Shown piece by piece: positions 27,053 to 37,099 of a stretch of 64,000 nt of DNA; positions within the stretch are counted from its first letter, which is position 1, and every line of letters begins with the position of its first letter. The stretch is from an uncultured Spirochaetia bacterium (GTDB taxonomy: Bacteria > Spirochaetota > Spirochaetia > CAKZLE01): assembly GCA_937125225.1 (NCBI GenBank), contig CAKZLE010000020.1, forward strand, positions 124,001 through 188,000, in the 5' to 3' direction. The notes below the pieces were generated by a model. That model was not told the DNA's origin and did not search any database. It worked only from the letters and a program-made list of their open reading frames with translations. Position numbers and translations under genes: made by a program.

Positions 27053-28804
27053 TTGAGTACTGTACAAATGAAAATAAACGGTAACCCGGTAGAAGTACCA
27101 GCAGATTACACTCTGCTCGCTGCTGCTAAGATGGTTAATGTGAATATTCCAACTCTCTGTTATCACCCAGATCTACCAGCATGGGCTGCATGTGGTATCT
27201 GCGTGGTAAAACTAGAGAATTCACCCAAGATGGTTCGTGCCTGTGCTACACCAGTAGCTGAAGGTATGAGTATCATCACTCATGATCCTGAACTGCATCA
27301 GATCAGAAAGACCGTTCTTGAGTTGATCCTATCGACTCACCCGAACTCATGTCTGACCTGTGGTCGAAATGGATCTTGTGAGCTTCAGAGACTTGCCGCT
27401 GAATTCGGTATCCGAGAGCAGCCGTATGAGATTCGATTGAAAGACCTTCCCAAAGATGATTCTACTCCCTCGATCGTTCTCAATCCTGAGAAATGTATCA
27501 ACTGTGGTCGATGTGCGATCGTCTGTCAGCAGGTACAGGGTGTATGGGCATTAGAGTTCGTCGGTCGTGGAGATGGTACGGTTATCGCACCTGCTGCGAA
27601 CCTGACACTTGATGATAGTCCATGTATCAAATGTGGTCAGTGTTCAGCACACTGCCCAGTCGGAGCTATCTTCGAGAAAGACCAGACAAGGAACTTCCTG
27701 AATGCTGTGAATGATGAGAAGAAGCATGTTGTCGTGCAGATCGCTCCAGCAGTTCGAGTCGCTATCGGTGAAGGATTCGATACGGATCCAGGTTGTGTCT
27801 GTACCAAGAAGACCTATGCTGCTCTACGAAGACTCGGAGCAGATGCGGTATTCGATACGAACTTCGCAGCTGACCTCACCATCATGGAAGAGGGATCAGA
27901 GCTTGTCCAGAGACTCACTGAAGGATCGGGGCCATTGCCACAGATCACCAGTTGTTGTCCAGCTTGGACAGATTATATGGAAAAGTATTACTATGATATG
28001 ATTCCTAACTTCTCTACAGCAAAATCTCCAATGATGATGCAGGGTGCGATGACTAAGACCTACTATGCTGAGAAAGCTAATGTGGATCCCAAGGATATCT
28101 TCTCTGTGGCGATCATGCCTTGTACTGCTAAGAAGTACGAGATCACACGAGATGACAATATGTTTGCCTCAGGTCAGCAGGATGTGGACCTCGTTCTTAC
28201 CACAAGAGAGCTCATCCGATTGATCAAGGCTTCAGGTATCGATTTCAAGATGCTTCCTGATGAAGATGCAGATTCCCCTATCGGAGAGTATGCAGGTGCA
28301 GGAACTATCTTCGGTAACACTGGTGGTGTAATGGAAGCTGCTATTAGAACAGCTTATGCCCTAGTTACCGGTGAAGAGATGGAGAACTATGATATCGAAG
28401 CTGTTCGTGGAATGGACGGAGTAAGACGAGGAGTCGTAGACTTCAAGGGTACTCCAGTCAAGGTAGCGGTGGCTCACGGTATGGGTAATGTAAAAGAACT
28501 TCTTGATGAGGTTCGTGCAGCACGAGATGCAGGAGAGGAACCTCCATATCACTTCATTGAAGTAATGGCATGTCGTGGTGGTTGTATTGCAGGTGGTGGT
28601 CAACCATATGCTACGACTGATGAGATCCGAGAGAGACGAATCGCAGGTCTCTACGCAGATGATAAGGCTTCAGAGGTTCGATGTTCACATCAGAACCCAG
28701 CGATCACAAAGATCTATTCTGACTTCTTAGGTGCTCCACTGAGTGAGAAGTCTCATCACTTGCTCCATACGACATATCAACCAAGACCTCTTTACAAAAA
28801 ATAG
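27053..28804 (+). CDS. hndD: [FeFe]-hydrogenase catalytic subunit, group A HndD-like
   Basis: TTG start preceded by SD aaggagg; H-cluster motifs ITSCCPAWTDYMEKYY, IMPCTAKKYEITR, EVMACRGGCIAGGGQP; N-terminal 2Fe-2S and 4Fe-4S sites. Confidence 0.95.
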   Translation: MSTVQMKINGNPVEVPADYTLLAAAKMVNVNIPTLCYHPDLPAWAACGICVVKLENSPKMVRACATPVAEGMSIITHDPELHQIRKTVLELILSTHPNSCLTCGRNGSCELQRLAAEFGIREQPYEIRLKDLPKDDSTPSIVLNPEKCINCGRCAIVCQQVQGVWALEFVGRGDGTVIAPAANLTLDDSPCIKCGQCSAHCPVGAIFEKDQTRNFLNAVNDEKKHVVVQIAPAVRVAIGEGFDTDPGCVCTKKTYAALRRLGADAVFDTNFAADLTIMEEGSELVQRLTEGSGPLPQITSCCPAWTDYMEKYYYDMIPNFSTAKSPMMMQGAMTKTYYAEKANVDPKDIFSVAIMPCTAKKYEITRDDNMFASGQQDVDLVLTTRELIRLIKASGIDFKMLPDEDADSPIGEYAGAGTIFGNTGGVMEAAIRTAYALVTGEEMENYDIEAVRGMDGVRRGVVDFKGTPVKVAVAHGMGNVKELLDEVRAARDAGEEPPYHFIEVMACRGGCIAGGGQPYATTDEIRERRIAGLYADDKASEVRCSHQNPAITKIYSDFLGAPLSEKSHHLLHTTYQPRPLYKK

Positions 28805-28828
28805 TATAGTCGTTCTACGATGATATAT

Positions 28829-28863
28829 GGATCACTGCTTTCGGGCAGTGATCCTATTTTTTT
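28829..28863 (+). terminator. Hydrogenase operon terminator
   Basis: GGATCACTGC-TTTCGG-GCAGTGATCC-TATTTTTTT. Confidence 0.9.
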
Positions 28864-28943
28864 ATCCCAAATACTAGTTGGAAATGTTCACCTTTTTTAC
28901 CAGTTTTCTACCATAAGTGTTATATTAGAGATAGGAGGAATGC

Positions 28944-30263
28944 ATGGTAAAATATGAGAAGACTTTTGTGATCGATACCAACGTGTTTATTCATAGATCA
29001 GATGCTATTCTCTCATTCAAGGAGAGTGAAGTCGTTATTCCACTCTGGGTGCTTGAAGAGCTCGACAAGCTCAAGACCTTCTCAGATGAACGTGGTAGGA
29101 ATGCACGTCATGCTATTCGTTTCATCGAAGAGCGTGCAAAGAGGGGTAAATTGGCTGAAGGGGTAAAGATCGAAAATGGATCGCTACTCAGAGTCGAGAT
29201 GGATTTCAATAGAAAATATGCTAATGAACTCTCCCTTGATCGGAATGATAATAAGATCATCCTCTGTGCGCTCACGCTACAGGCAAAGTATCAATGGGAT
29301 AAGAGCGGAGGACAGGTCTTCTTCGTCTCAAAAGATATCAATGCAAGGGTCAAGGCGAGAGCTCTTGGTCTACATGCGGTAGATTATGAGAAGCAGAAGG
29401 CATCCATGTCTACCCTCTATCCAGGGTATAAAGAGGCCTCGATCACATTTGAGCATGCTGATAGGTTTCGAATAGATGGGAGCATGGCTTGGCCGGAAGA
29501 ACTTATTCGCAACCAGTATGTCCTATTCACCGTATCTGATCATGATATGACGGTATTAGGCAGGTATGATAAGGACCTGGGAATGCTTCGCTATGTTGAA
29601 CCTCGGATCGAAGGGGTCTGTGGTATTCATCCTCTCAATCCCCAGCAGGAGATGGCTTTTGACCTGCTTCTCGATGATTCTATCTCTTTAGTGACTCTTG
29701 TGGGTAAGGCTGGAACAGGTAAGACACTATTAGCCCTAGCAGCAGGATTCAAGAAGATCTTTGATACGAAGGTCTATACCAAGATGCTTGCTAGCAGACC
29801 GGTCATGCCGCTTGGAAAGGATATTGGATTTCTTCCCGGTGATAAAGAGGAAAAACTCTCCCATTGGATGAAGCCTCTCTATGACAATATGGAGCTCATC
29901 GCATCTCAGAATACGAGAGCTGAGTTCAAGAGCGTGGAGACGATATTGAAGAGTACGAAGATCGAGATCGAGGCGATCACCTATATTCGTGGTCGTTCTC
30001 TCCCTAAACAGTTCATCATCGTCGATGAGGCTCAAAACCTCTCCCCTCATGAGATCAAGACGATCGTAAGCAGGGCCGGTAAGGATACCAAAGTCGTGAT
30101 GACTGGTGACCCCTATCAGATCGACAGCCCTTATCTCGATAGTGATTCTAATGGATTGACCTTCTTAGTCGAATCCTTCAAGGATCAGCAACTATTCGGG
30201 CACGTGACTCTAGCAAAATCTGAACGAAGTATATTAGCTGAATTAGCAGCGGAGTTATTGTAA
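28944..30263 (+). CDS. PhoH-family ATPase with N-terminal PIN domain
   Basis: FVIDTNVFIHRSDAIL (PIN); LVTLVGKAGTGKTLLALAAG; FIIVDEAQNLSPHEIKTIVSRAGKDTKVVMTGDPYQID. Confidence 0.93.
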   Translation: MVKYEKTFVIDTNVFIHRSDAILSFKESEVVIPLWVLEELDKLKTFSDERGRNARHAIRFIEERAKRGKLAEGVKIENGSLLRVEMDFNRKYANELSLDRNDNKIILCALTLQAKYQWDKSGGQVFFVSKDINARVKARALGLHAVDYEKQKASMSTLYPGYKEASITFEHADRFRIDGSMAWPEELIRNQYVLFTVSDHDMTVLGRYDKDLGMLRYVEPRIEGVCGIHPLNPQQEMAFDLLLDDSISLVTLVGKAGTGKTLLALAAGFKKIFDTKVYTKMLASRPVMPLGKDIGFLPGDKEEKLSHWMKPLYDNMELIASQNTRAEFKSVETILKSTKIEIEAITYIRGRSLPKQFIIVDEAQNLSPHEIKTIVSRAGKDTKVVMTGDPYQIDSPYLDSDSNGLTFLVESFKDQQLFGHVTLAKSERSILAELAAELL

Positions 30264-30946
30264 TGGATAGTATCTATAATGAACTGGTCTCTTGTCCTCT
30301 CTTCTCGGCCTTCACAGCACAGGAGCTTGCAAAGCTCCTCACGCAGGACCTGTTTGTGATCGAGACCTTCACAAAGGGGGAGGTCGTTAGGATGCAGGGG
30401 GATAAGTATGAGGCTCTGATGGTATTACTCCAGGGGAAACTCAATGCACGTTTCCATGAGTATTCTGGAAAGACGATGCTTGTGGAGACTCTTTCAGCTC
30501 CTGACCCTATTGCAGCTGGGGTCCTGTTCTCCGATGTGAACTACCTCCCCGTGACCACAGAGGCAGTTGGAGATGTGAGGATCATAACCATCAAGAAGAG
30601 CGGGATTCTGAAACTCTTTCAAGCTAATGCAGAGATGTTGCGAAGATTCCTCTTGGAGTCGGGGTCTAAGGTGGTCTTCTTAGCTGAGAAGGTCCGACTT
30701 GCCGGACTTGCGAATCTGCGTCAGAAGATCTCTGATTACCTTCTTCGAATGAGAGATCAGTTCAACTGCAACGAGTTCACCATTCCCTACAATAGAGAGA
30801 AGATGGCTGAACTACTGAGTGTAGCTAGACCATCTCTCTCTCGAGAATTATCAAAGATGGTCGAGGCGGGACTCCTCGAACTAAATGGAAGGGAAGTACG
30901 TATCCTGGAGCCTGAAGAGCTTCAGGATACGCTTATGTCCCTATAG
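30263..30946 (+). CDS. Crp/Fnr-family transcriptional regulator
   Basis: cNMP-binding fold then HTH NREKMAELLSVARPSLSRELSKMVEAGLLELNGREVRI. Confidence 0.9.
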   Translation: MDSIYNELVSCPLFSAFTAQELAKLLTQDLFVIETFTKGEVVRMQGDKYEALMVLLQGKLNARFHEYSGKTMLVETLSAPDPIAAGVLFSDVNYLPVTTEAVGDVRIITIKKSGILKLFQANAEMLRRFLLESGSKVVFLAEKVRLAGLANLRQKISDYLLRMRDQFNCNEFTIPYNREKMAELLSVARPSLSRELSKMVEAGLLELNGREVRILEPEELQDTLMSL

Positions 30947-33019
30947 AGAGAATCTATAGAGTTGCAGTGTATCATCTGTTGATGATCCTACTAATAGAAA
31001 ACTATTATCTATAGATACTGCACAGGTATCAGGGACTAGGTCATCTGTTGTCGCGAACGAATCGTAAGACATCAGATTGGTCGTAGTATCATGGCTGAGC
31101 TGTACGATCCCTTTTCCCGTAGAGGTCACAATGAACAGCTTTGAAAGGTCACTTGTACCGCAGATATCCTTCGGGCTGAAATCTACCGGTATGTTCGTAT
31201 CCTCCTTCAGGCGAGAACTCTGGGTGAAAGTCGGGACACCAAAGACCGAATCACTCAGAAGATACTCACTGATCGTATCTCCTGCGAGGAGAAAGATCGT
31301 CCTAGTATCAGGAAAGAAGACCTGAGAGGCATTAGAGAGACCATAATAACCTCCCTGACCATAATCGATTGAATATGATATGGAGAGCGCTCCATCAGAT
31401 TCGATCTTGAGAAGATGCATAGAGTTCGTATCATATGATGCGAGTGCTAGGACTTCGTCATCGTATCCAACAGCTATTGATCTTATCGCTTCGATATCAG
31501 GGGTAGGGGTGAAAGAGTAGTTGCCTTTGAATGAGAAAGATGCACCCGAACGTGTGAAGACGATGATCTGATCGGTACTCTTATCAGCGACGAAGAGCAT
31601 GGATCCATCACTGTTGAGAGCTATCCCCCCGAAGATATTGAACTGATAACTCCCGTTGGCATTCGTCCCTGTCTGTAACAGAGTCTGGTATTGGGATATC
31701 GTATCTGTTCCGGTACTGTGGTCGTAGATCGTCACAGTCTTAGCGTTCTCCGATGCGACAGCGATGAAGGTCCCATCTGCTGAACTAGAGATCTTCGATG
31801 CACCATCCAACAGGTTTGTGGCATCGGTATCCACGGTCTGCTTGAGTGCAAGAGTATCTGATTCTATCCTCATGACCTGGAGAGAATCTGAATACTTCGC
31901 AGCTGTGACGATCAACCCATCAGGGAGTACTGCGATATCAGAAATACCATCTAATTGAAGATCATCCTGTTCTCCCTCGACATATTCAGCATAGAGTAGA
32001 GGTGCTCCAGTGGCTGCTGATTCAACGGCCTGAATGCTCTGACCGGCAGAACCGGTACTTCCGAGATTTGCTGAAGTGACAACGACATCGATCCGATGTT
32101 TCCCACTTGGTGATACGAAGGTGATAGGGTTCCCTTGGTTGAGGAACTGACCATCAAGATACCAGGTACAGGTCAATCCTGTCTGAATGGATCCTGGTGA
32201 TGGAACGAAGGATATCTCCATTGGCTGGTTAGCTGTTATCGTCAACGGGATCCCTGTTATACTCCCTTCGATAGGAGCTGCGGAGTCATCGATAAGGCTC
32301 ATCCCCAGGTCGAGTTGAAGATCATTGAACTCCATGGTGATGGTATCACTGGTTGTCGTGTCATCAACGATACGGAGAATCTCAGTCGCTCCTGCTATCA
32401 TGAGACTGTCTGAATAGAGTTCACTCATGATCAGGTATGCCCCTGCGGGTAGGTCAGGAAGTGAGTAGGTGACCTCTCCCTCTGTTGCTGTTGATGCCGT
32501 GAGTTCTTGTGGTGAGTCTAATGAACCACAGAGAAGCATGTAGGTGGTCACACTTGGGGAGATCGTCTGGCTTGAATCCCACGCTATCGTCAAGGCGGCA
32601 CTACCGACTCCATAGAACTCATCCATGGAGATCTGTCCTGAACTAGTCGAATTAGATAGCGTGATCACTGAGGTCCCTTCGACAAGTCCCACTCCATCAC
32701 TAGAGAACCCGATAGCAGAGACATCCCAATCTCCCGTCAGAAGACCGGATACTGTGATCTGGGTATCATCGGTGGTGATGGTAAAACTCGTACCATCAGG
32801 TCCAGCTCCTGATACCTGATAGGATGCGACGGTCAACGGCTCGTCAGGGGCGATGGTCCTATCGGAAGGTTGATAGTGTTCAAGACAGATATGAAGATCA
32901 GCAGTCTGGGATACCGGTTGGCAGCCTGTGAGAATAGTGAGGAGACAGAGCATGGATATCATGATGACTCTTGTAGAAAGATTCTGGGGTTTCTTTAGAT
33001 TGTAAAAAGTATGTTTCAT
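30941..33019 (-). CDS. Large lipoprotein with beta-propeller-like C-terminal region
   Basis: Lipobox LLTILTGC; repeated SxDGTFIAVASENAKTVTIYDHSTG / SDGSMLFVADKSTDQIIVF blocks; SD aggagg. Confidence 0.7.
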   Translation of the reverse strand: MKHTFYNLKKPQNLSTRVIMISMLCLLTILTGCQPVSQTADLHICLEHYQPSDRTIAPDEPLTVASYQVSGAGPDGTSFTITTDDTQITVSGLLTGDWDVSAIGFSSDGVGLVEGTSVITLSNSTSSGQISMDEFYGVGSAALTIAWDSSQTISPSVTTYMLLCGSLDSPQELTASTATEGEVTYSLPDLPAGAYLIMSELYSDSLMIAGATEILRIVDDTTTSDTITMEFNDLQLDLGMSLIDDSAAPIEGSITGIPLTITANQPMEISFVPSPGSIQTGLTCTWYLDGQFLNQGNPITFVSPSGKHRIDVVVTSANLGSTGSAGQSIQAVESAATGAPLLYAEYVEGEQDDLQLDGISDIAVLPDGLIVTAAKYSDSLQVMRIESDTLALKQTVDTDATNLLDGASKISSSADGTFIAVASENAKTVTIYDHSTGTDTISQYQTLLQTGTNANGSYQFNIFGGIALNSDGSMLFVADKSTDQIIVFTRSGASFSFKGNYSFTPTPDIEAIRSIAVGYDDEVLALASYDTNSMHLLKIESDGALSISYSIDYGQGGYYGLSNASQVFFPDTRTIFLLAGDTISEYLLSDSVFGVPTFTQSSRLKEDTNIPVDFSPKDICGTSDLSKLFIVTSTGKGIVQLSHDTTTNLMSYDSFATTDDLVPDTCAVSIDNSFLLVGSSTDDTLQLYRFSL

Positions 33020-33058
33020 TACTTCCTCCTGTAAAGCTTGAACACGTTTTACTCATGA

Positions 33059-33087
33059 TTGATTCAATCTAAAGAAGATATTATGAT
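33059..33087 (+). promoter_or_regulatory. Promoter of GT2 gene, predicted leaderless
   Basis: TTGATT-17 nt-TATGAT-5 nt-ATG, no SD. Confidence 0.6.
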
Positions 33088-33092
33088 GACTC

Positions 33093-33923
33093 ATGGTTTC
33101 AGTTATCATCCCTACCTATAATCGTTATGAATATCTCTGTGAAGCTGTGGACTCTGTGCTTGCACAGACCTACACAGAACTTGAGATCATCATCATCGAT
33201 GATGGCTCGACTGAGAATATCAGGGAGATAACACAGAGAAGTGAACGTATCCGGTATATTCCCATTGAACATTCAGGGATGCCTGGCTATGTCCGTAATC
33301 GGGGAGTCGAATATTCCCAGGGGGAGTTTCTTGCATTCCTCGACTCTGATGACCTGTGGTTCCCGACAAAACTCGAAACACAGATGGTATTCTTAGCAGC
33401 GAACCCGGAGATTCCTCTTGTCTATACGAAAGAAAGATGGCTCAGAGGGGAGAAGATCATTCGGCAACGGAAGTTCAAACAGGCCTCCGGTGATATCTTC
33501 GATCTTGCCCTGAAGCGATGTATGGTAGGCCCATCCACAGTAGTGATGAGAAGCAAGCTTTTTTCAGACTTCGGGGGATTCAGAGAGGATCTTGAGGTTG
33601 CAGAGGATTATGAACTCTGGTTGAGAATAACGGCCCTCCATGAGATCGGGTTCATCGAAGAGCCCTTGATCACGAAACGGGCAGGACATGGGGACCAACT
33701 ATCAGAGAAATATGGCTATATCGAACAATTCAGGATACATGCTTTGCAGGGCCTTGTAGATTCATGCTGGTTTGAGAAATATGCAGATCCTTCCTATCAA
33801 TCTCGAGCAATAGAAGAACTTGCGAGAAAGTATCAGATCTGTGCATCAGGTGCGAAGAGACGCGGCCTTGATGAAACGTATGAAGAGTATCAAAGGATGT
33901 ATGAGAGATACCAAGGGGTATGA
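33093..33923 (+). CDS. Glycosyltransferase family 2
   Basis: VSVIIPTYNRYEYLCEAVDSVLAQTYTELEIIIIDDGST...FLAFLDSDDLWFPTKLETQ. Confidence 0.95.
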   Translation: MVSVIIPTYNRYEYLCEAVDSVLAQTYTELEIIIIDDGSTENIREITQRSERIRYIPIEHSGMPGYVRNRGVEYSQGEFLAFLDSDDLWFPTKLETQMVFLAANPEIPLVYTKERWLRGEKIIRQRKFKQASGDIFDLALKRCMVGPSTVVMRSKLFSDFGGFREDLEVAEDYELWLRITALHEIGFIEEPLITKRAGHGDQLSEKYGYIEQFRIHALQGLVDSCWFEKYADPSYQSRAIEELARKYQICASGAKRRGLDETYEEYQRMYERYQGV

Positions 33924-33928
33924 ATTGG

Positions 33929-34002
33929 TTTAGGTAAGAGGAGTTGAACCCCTGACCTCTTGAATGGCATTCAAGCGCTCTAGCCAACTGAGCTAGAGCA
34001 CG
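33929..34002 (-). pseudogene. tRNA-like gene: tRNA-Ala-type body, GCC (Gly) anticodon, non-pairing acceptor stem, encoded CCA
   Basis: CGTGCTCTAGCTCAGTTGGCTAGAGCGCTTGAATGCCATTCAAGAGGTCAGGGGTTCAACTCCTCTTACCTAAACCA: D, anticodon and T arms fold, but CGTGCTC does not pair with TACCTAA. Confidence 0.75.
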
Positions 34003-34011
34003 ATGTACTAT

Positions 34012-34851
34012 CTATAGATGGATAGATGCAGATTCCTCTTTTAGGATCTTTGCAAGAGTCGGGTCCTGCTTTGCATAGGCAATGATCGTTCTCAGGTACC
34101 CTTCAGGTGAACCGGTATCCAGACGCTCTCCTTCGATCGGAGTGAAGACCACTTTCTTCTGGGCCATGAGTTTCTGTAGTGCATATACATGGAAGTATTC
34201 ACCCGTTGTATGTTTGTCCCAGCCCTCCTGGAGAAAGTCGAAGATATCTGGTGTATAGAGGTATCGACCGATTGTCGCCTCTTTACTAGGTTCTTTTCCC
34301 GGTTCTGGTTTCTCAATGATCCCAGTCACATGTAGTTGATCATCATCGAGCGCAAGCACTCCGTATCGTTCAAGATTGGGTGGATTATGCATGGTTGCCA
34401 TGACTGAACATCCAGTCTTGTCATACATATCAATAAGCTGTCTACTCAAGGGTGTCTTGCCTCTATGAAGGTCATCTGGATAGGCTACGATGAAAGGTTC
34501 ATCCCCGATAGCCTCTTTTGCTTGCAGCAGGGCATGGCCGGTACCGAGCATCCTGCTCTGTCTGACAGTGATGATATTTACGGCTGGTGGTTCGATGAGT
34601 TTGAGTTTTTCTTGGTTATTCTCACTTGTGAAGAGCGTCTCGAGCTCGATCTCTCGATCGAAGTAATCATCAAGGACCTTCTTTCTTCGTGAAGTCATCA
34701 AGACGATATCGGTGATACCTGAAGCGATGAACTCCTCTATGATGAAATCGATCGATGGTTTATTGATGATCGGTAGCATCTCTTTGGGGATAGTCTTGGT
34801 AACTGGTAGAAAACGTGTTCCGTATCCTGCTGCTATGATAAGTCCCTTCAT
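34012..34851 (-). CDS. galU: UTP-glucose-1-phosphate uridylyltransferase
   Basis: KGLIIAAGYGTRFLPVTKTIPKEMLPIINKPSIDFIIEEFIASGITDIVLMTSRRKKVLDDYFD. Confidence 0.93.
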   Translation of the reverse strand: MKGLIIAAGYGTRFLPVTKTIPKEMLPIINKPSIDFIIEEFIASGITDIVLMTSRRKKVLDDYFDREIELETLFTSENNQEKLKLIEPPAVNIITVRQSRMLGTGHALLQAKEAIGDEPFIVAYPDDLHRGKTPLSRQLIDMYDKTGCSVMATMHNPPNLERYGVLALDDDQLHVTGIIEKPEPGKEPSKEATIGRYLYTPDIFDFLQEGWDKHTTGEYFHVYALQKLMAQKKVVFTPIEGERLDTGSPEGYLRTIIAYAKQDPTLAKILKEESASIHL

Positions 34852-34949
34852 GATCTTGAGCTCCTTGGTGTGATGATTATTGCCTTCTTTAGAGTACTCA
34901 GTGATGCAGGAAAAATCAACACTATAAGGACGCTCTTTAAGACCTCTCC

Positions 34950-34978
34950 TTGAAGAGATATAGGCATTCTGCTAGGAT
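34950..34978 (+). promoter_or_regulatory. Promoter of EIIA gene, predicted leaderless
   Basis: TTGAAG-17 nt-TAGGAT-6 nt-ATG. Confidence 0.55.
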
Positions 34979-34984
34979 GGTGGG

Positions 34985-35431
34985 ATGAAACTAAAAAACG
35001 TATTATCAACTAGTGTAGTGAATGTATCACTCAATGGTGAGTCAAAAGAGGAGATCCTAGAGGAGCTCCTTGATATTCTCATGAAGACTGGAAAAGTATC
35101 TGATAGGGATGAGGCTCTCAAAGGCCTTTATGCTAGAGAGAAGAAGATGTCCACAGGGATACAATATGGTGTGGCAATCCCACACGCTAAGACCAAAGCG
35201 GTCAAAGAGCTTATCGCCTGTATCGGGATCAAGAAAGAGGGAGTGGATTTCGCTGCTCTTGATGGGGTAGATAGTAAGATATTCTTCATGACCCTCTCAC
35301 CTGTCGATAAGACCGGTCCTCATGTACAGTTTCTTGCAGAGATCAGTATGGTCGTGAAGACTGAAGAGGCTAGAAGCAAACTTCTGGAAGCGAGCACTGC
35401 TGAAGAAGTCCTTGCGGTATTCGGATTATAA
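34985..35431 (+). CDS. PTS EIIA (fructose/Ntr-type) domain protein
   Basis: STGIQYGVAIPHAKTKAVKELIACIGIKKEGVDFAALDG..KIFFMTLSPVDKTGPHVQFLAEIS. Confidence 0.9.
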   Translation: MKLKNVLSTSVVNVSLNGESKEEILEELLDILMKTGKVSDRDEALKGLYAREKKMSTGIQYGVAIPHAKTKAVKELIACIGIKKEGVDFAALDGVDSKIFFMTLSPVDKTGPHVQFLAEISMVVKTEEARSKLLEASTAEEVLAVFGL

Positions 35432-35444
35432 ATAGGAAAATCAG

Positions 35445-37067
35445 ATGACACATAAGATGCTTTTACTCTCATTACAATTAGGGATCATCGTAGTTGCTGC
35501 GAAATTCTTTGGTTGGCTCTTCGCTAAGAAACTAAAACAACCTCAAGTACTCGGTGAATTGATCGCCGGTATGCTTATTGGACCCTATACCTTAGGGGCA
35601 ATCAGTATTCATGCGCTGGAGGGACCATTATTTCCTCACAGTGGTGAAGCTATACCGGTATCTGCTGAACTCTATGGTATTGCTACCCTAGGTTCCATTA
35701 TCCTTCTGTTCGTCTCAGGACTAGAGACGGACTTGAAGACCTTCTTGAAGTTCTCTGCAAAGGGATCTGTCGTAGGGATCGGTGGTATCATCATCTCATT
35801 CCTTCTTGGTAGTGGAGTGACGGTACTTCTTAATCCAAGTGTCCATTCGATCATGGATCCTGCTGCACTATTCTTAGGGACGATATCTACTGCGACTTCG
35901 GTAGGTATCACTGCAAGGATCTTGAGTGAGAAGAAGAAACTATCGACACCGGAGGGTGTGACCATATTAGCTGCCGCAGTCCTCGATGATGTATTGAGTA
36001 TCATATTACTTTCAGTCGTAGTCGGGATCGCAGCTGTCAGTGCTGCCGGAGGTAGCATCGAATGGGGTGCAATCGGAGGAGTGGCTTTAAAAGCGATAGG
36101 CTTCTTCATCATCTGTACCGTTCTTGGTATTCTCTTAGCTCCACGGATCGTCAAAGGTCTGAAGTGGTTCAAATCATTGGATATCATCATTGGAGCCTCT
36201 ATCGGTATCGCTCTCCTATTGGCAGGGCTTTCTGAGATGGTAGGACTCGCAATGATCATTGGTGCCTATATCACCGGATTATCCTTCTCTCAAACAGATG
36301 TCTCACATGAGATCAGAGAAAAGATCGAGGGGATATATGAGTTTCTCGTACCCATATTCTTCTGTGTTATGGGTATGATGGTCAATTTCGAAGCAATGGC
36401 TGGTGTCATCTGGTTCGGTCTTGCGTTCACGGTAGTCGCCTTCATCGGTAAACTCGTTGGTTGTGGACTGCCATCGCTCTTTGTAGGTTTCAATATGCGT
36501 GGTGCCTTCAGGATCGGTGCAGGTATGCTTCCTAGAGGGGAAGTCACCCTTATCGTTGCAGGCATCGGGCTTTCCAGTGGTGCAATCGGACATGATATGT
36601 TCGGAGTAGCTATTATGACGATGCTATTTGCCAGCATTGCAGCACCCCCACTACTGATCAAGAGTTTCTCAGGTGGTTCCGGCTATCGGACGACCCTCGA
36701 GGAGAAGGACGAGGCGGTCTCCATCGAATTGGAGTTCCCCTCCAAGATGGCAGCCGATTTTATGAGAAGATCATTAGCTGATGGTTTCAGGACTGAGGGC
36801 TTCTTTGTGAATAGGCTAGATCATAACGCCCATGTCTATCAGTTGAGAATGGATATGATCGTACTGACTCTCATTCAGGACAAAGAGCATATCGTCCTAA
36901 ATACTCCTCCAGAGCATGAACAGTTCGTCAGACTCATGATGATGGAACAGTTGTTAACGTTCAAGGACTTCCTGTCAGGTCTTGAATCAATGAAAAGTCC
37001 TGATATGATGGGAGCAGAGCTTCTCATGGGTATGTTCGCCCAAGAAGACAGTAAGAAGAATAAGTAA
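35445..37067 (+). CDS. CPA2-type cation:proton antiporter
   Basis: QPQVLGELIAGMLIGPYTLG, IILLFVSGLETDLKTFLK, ATSVGITARILSEKKKLSTPEGVTILAAAVLDDVLSIILL, MLPRGEVTLIVAGIGL. Confidence 0.9.
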   Translation: MTHKMLLLSLQLGIIVVAAKFFGWLFAKKLKQPQVLGELIAGMLIGPYTLGAISIHALEGPLFPHSGEAIPVSAELYGIATLGSIILLFVSGLETDLKTFLKFSAKGSVVGIGGIIISFLLGSGVTVLLNPSVHSIMDPAALFLGTISTATSVGITARILSEKKKLSTPEGVTILAAAVLDDVLSIILLSVVVGIAAVSAAGGSIEWGAIGGVALKAIGFFIICTVLGILLAPRIVKGLKWFKSLDIIIGASIGIALLLAGLSEMVGLAMIIGAYITGLSFSQTDVSHEIREKIEGIYEFLVPIFFCVMGMMVNFEAMAGVIWFGLAFTVVAFIGKLVGCGLPSLFVGFNMRGAFRIGAGMLPRGEVTLIVAGIGLSSGAIGHDMFGVAIMTMLFASIAAPPLLIKSFSGGSGYRTTLEEKDEAVSIELEFPSKMAADFMRRSLADGFRTEGFFVNRLDHNAHVYQLRMDMIVLTLIQDKEHIVLNTPPEHEQFVRLMMMEQLLTFKDFLSGLESMKSPDMMGAELLMGMFAQEDSKKNK

Positions 37068-37099
37068 CCCTCTTCTGTAGAGGGATAAGGAATCATAGA

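Noticed and set aside
35672-36661. Antisense ORFs in the antiporter gene
   Set aside because: Shadow ORFs, no initiation signal
37068-37084. CCCTCT-TCTGT-AGAGGG hairpin after the antiporter as a terminator
   Set aside because: No T-run and the next co-oriented gene starts 16 nt later; likely intra-operon or incidental
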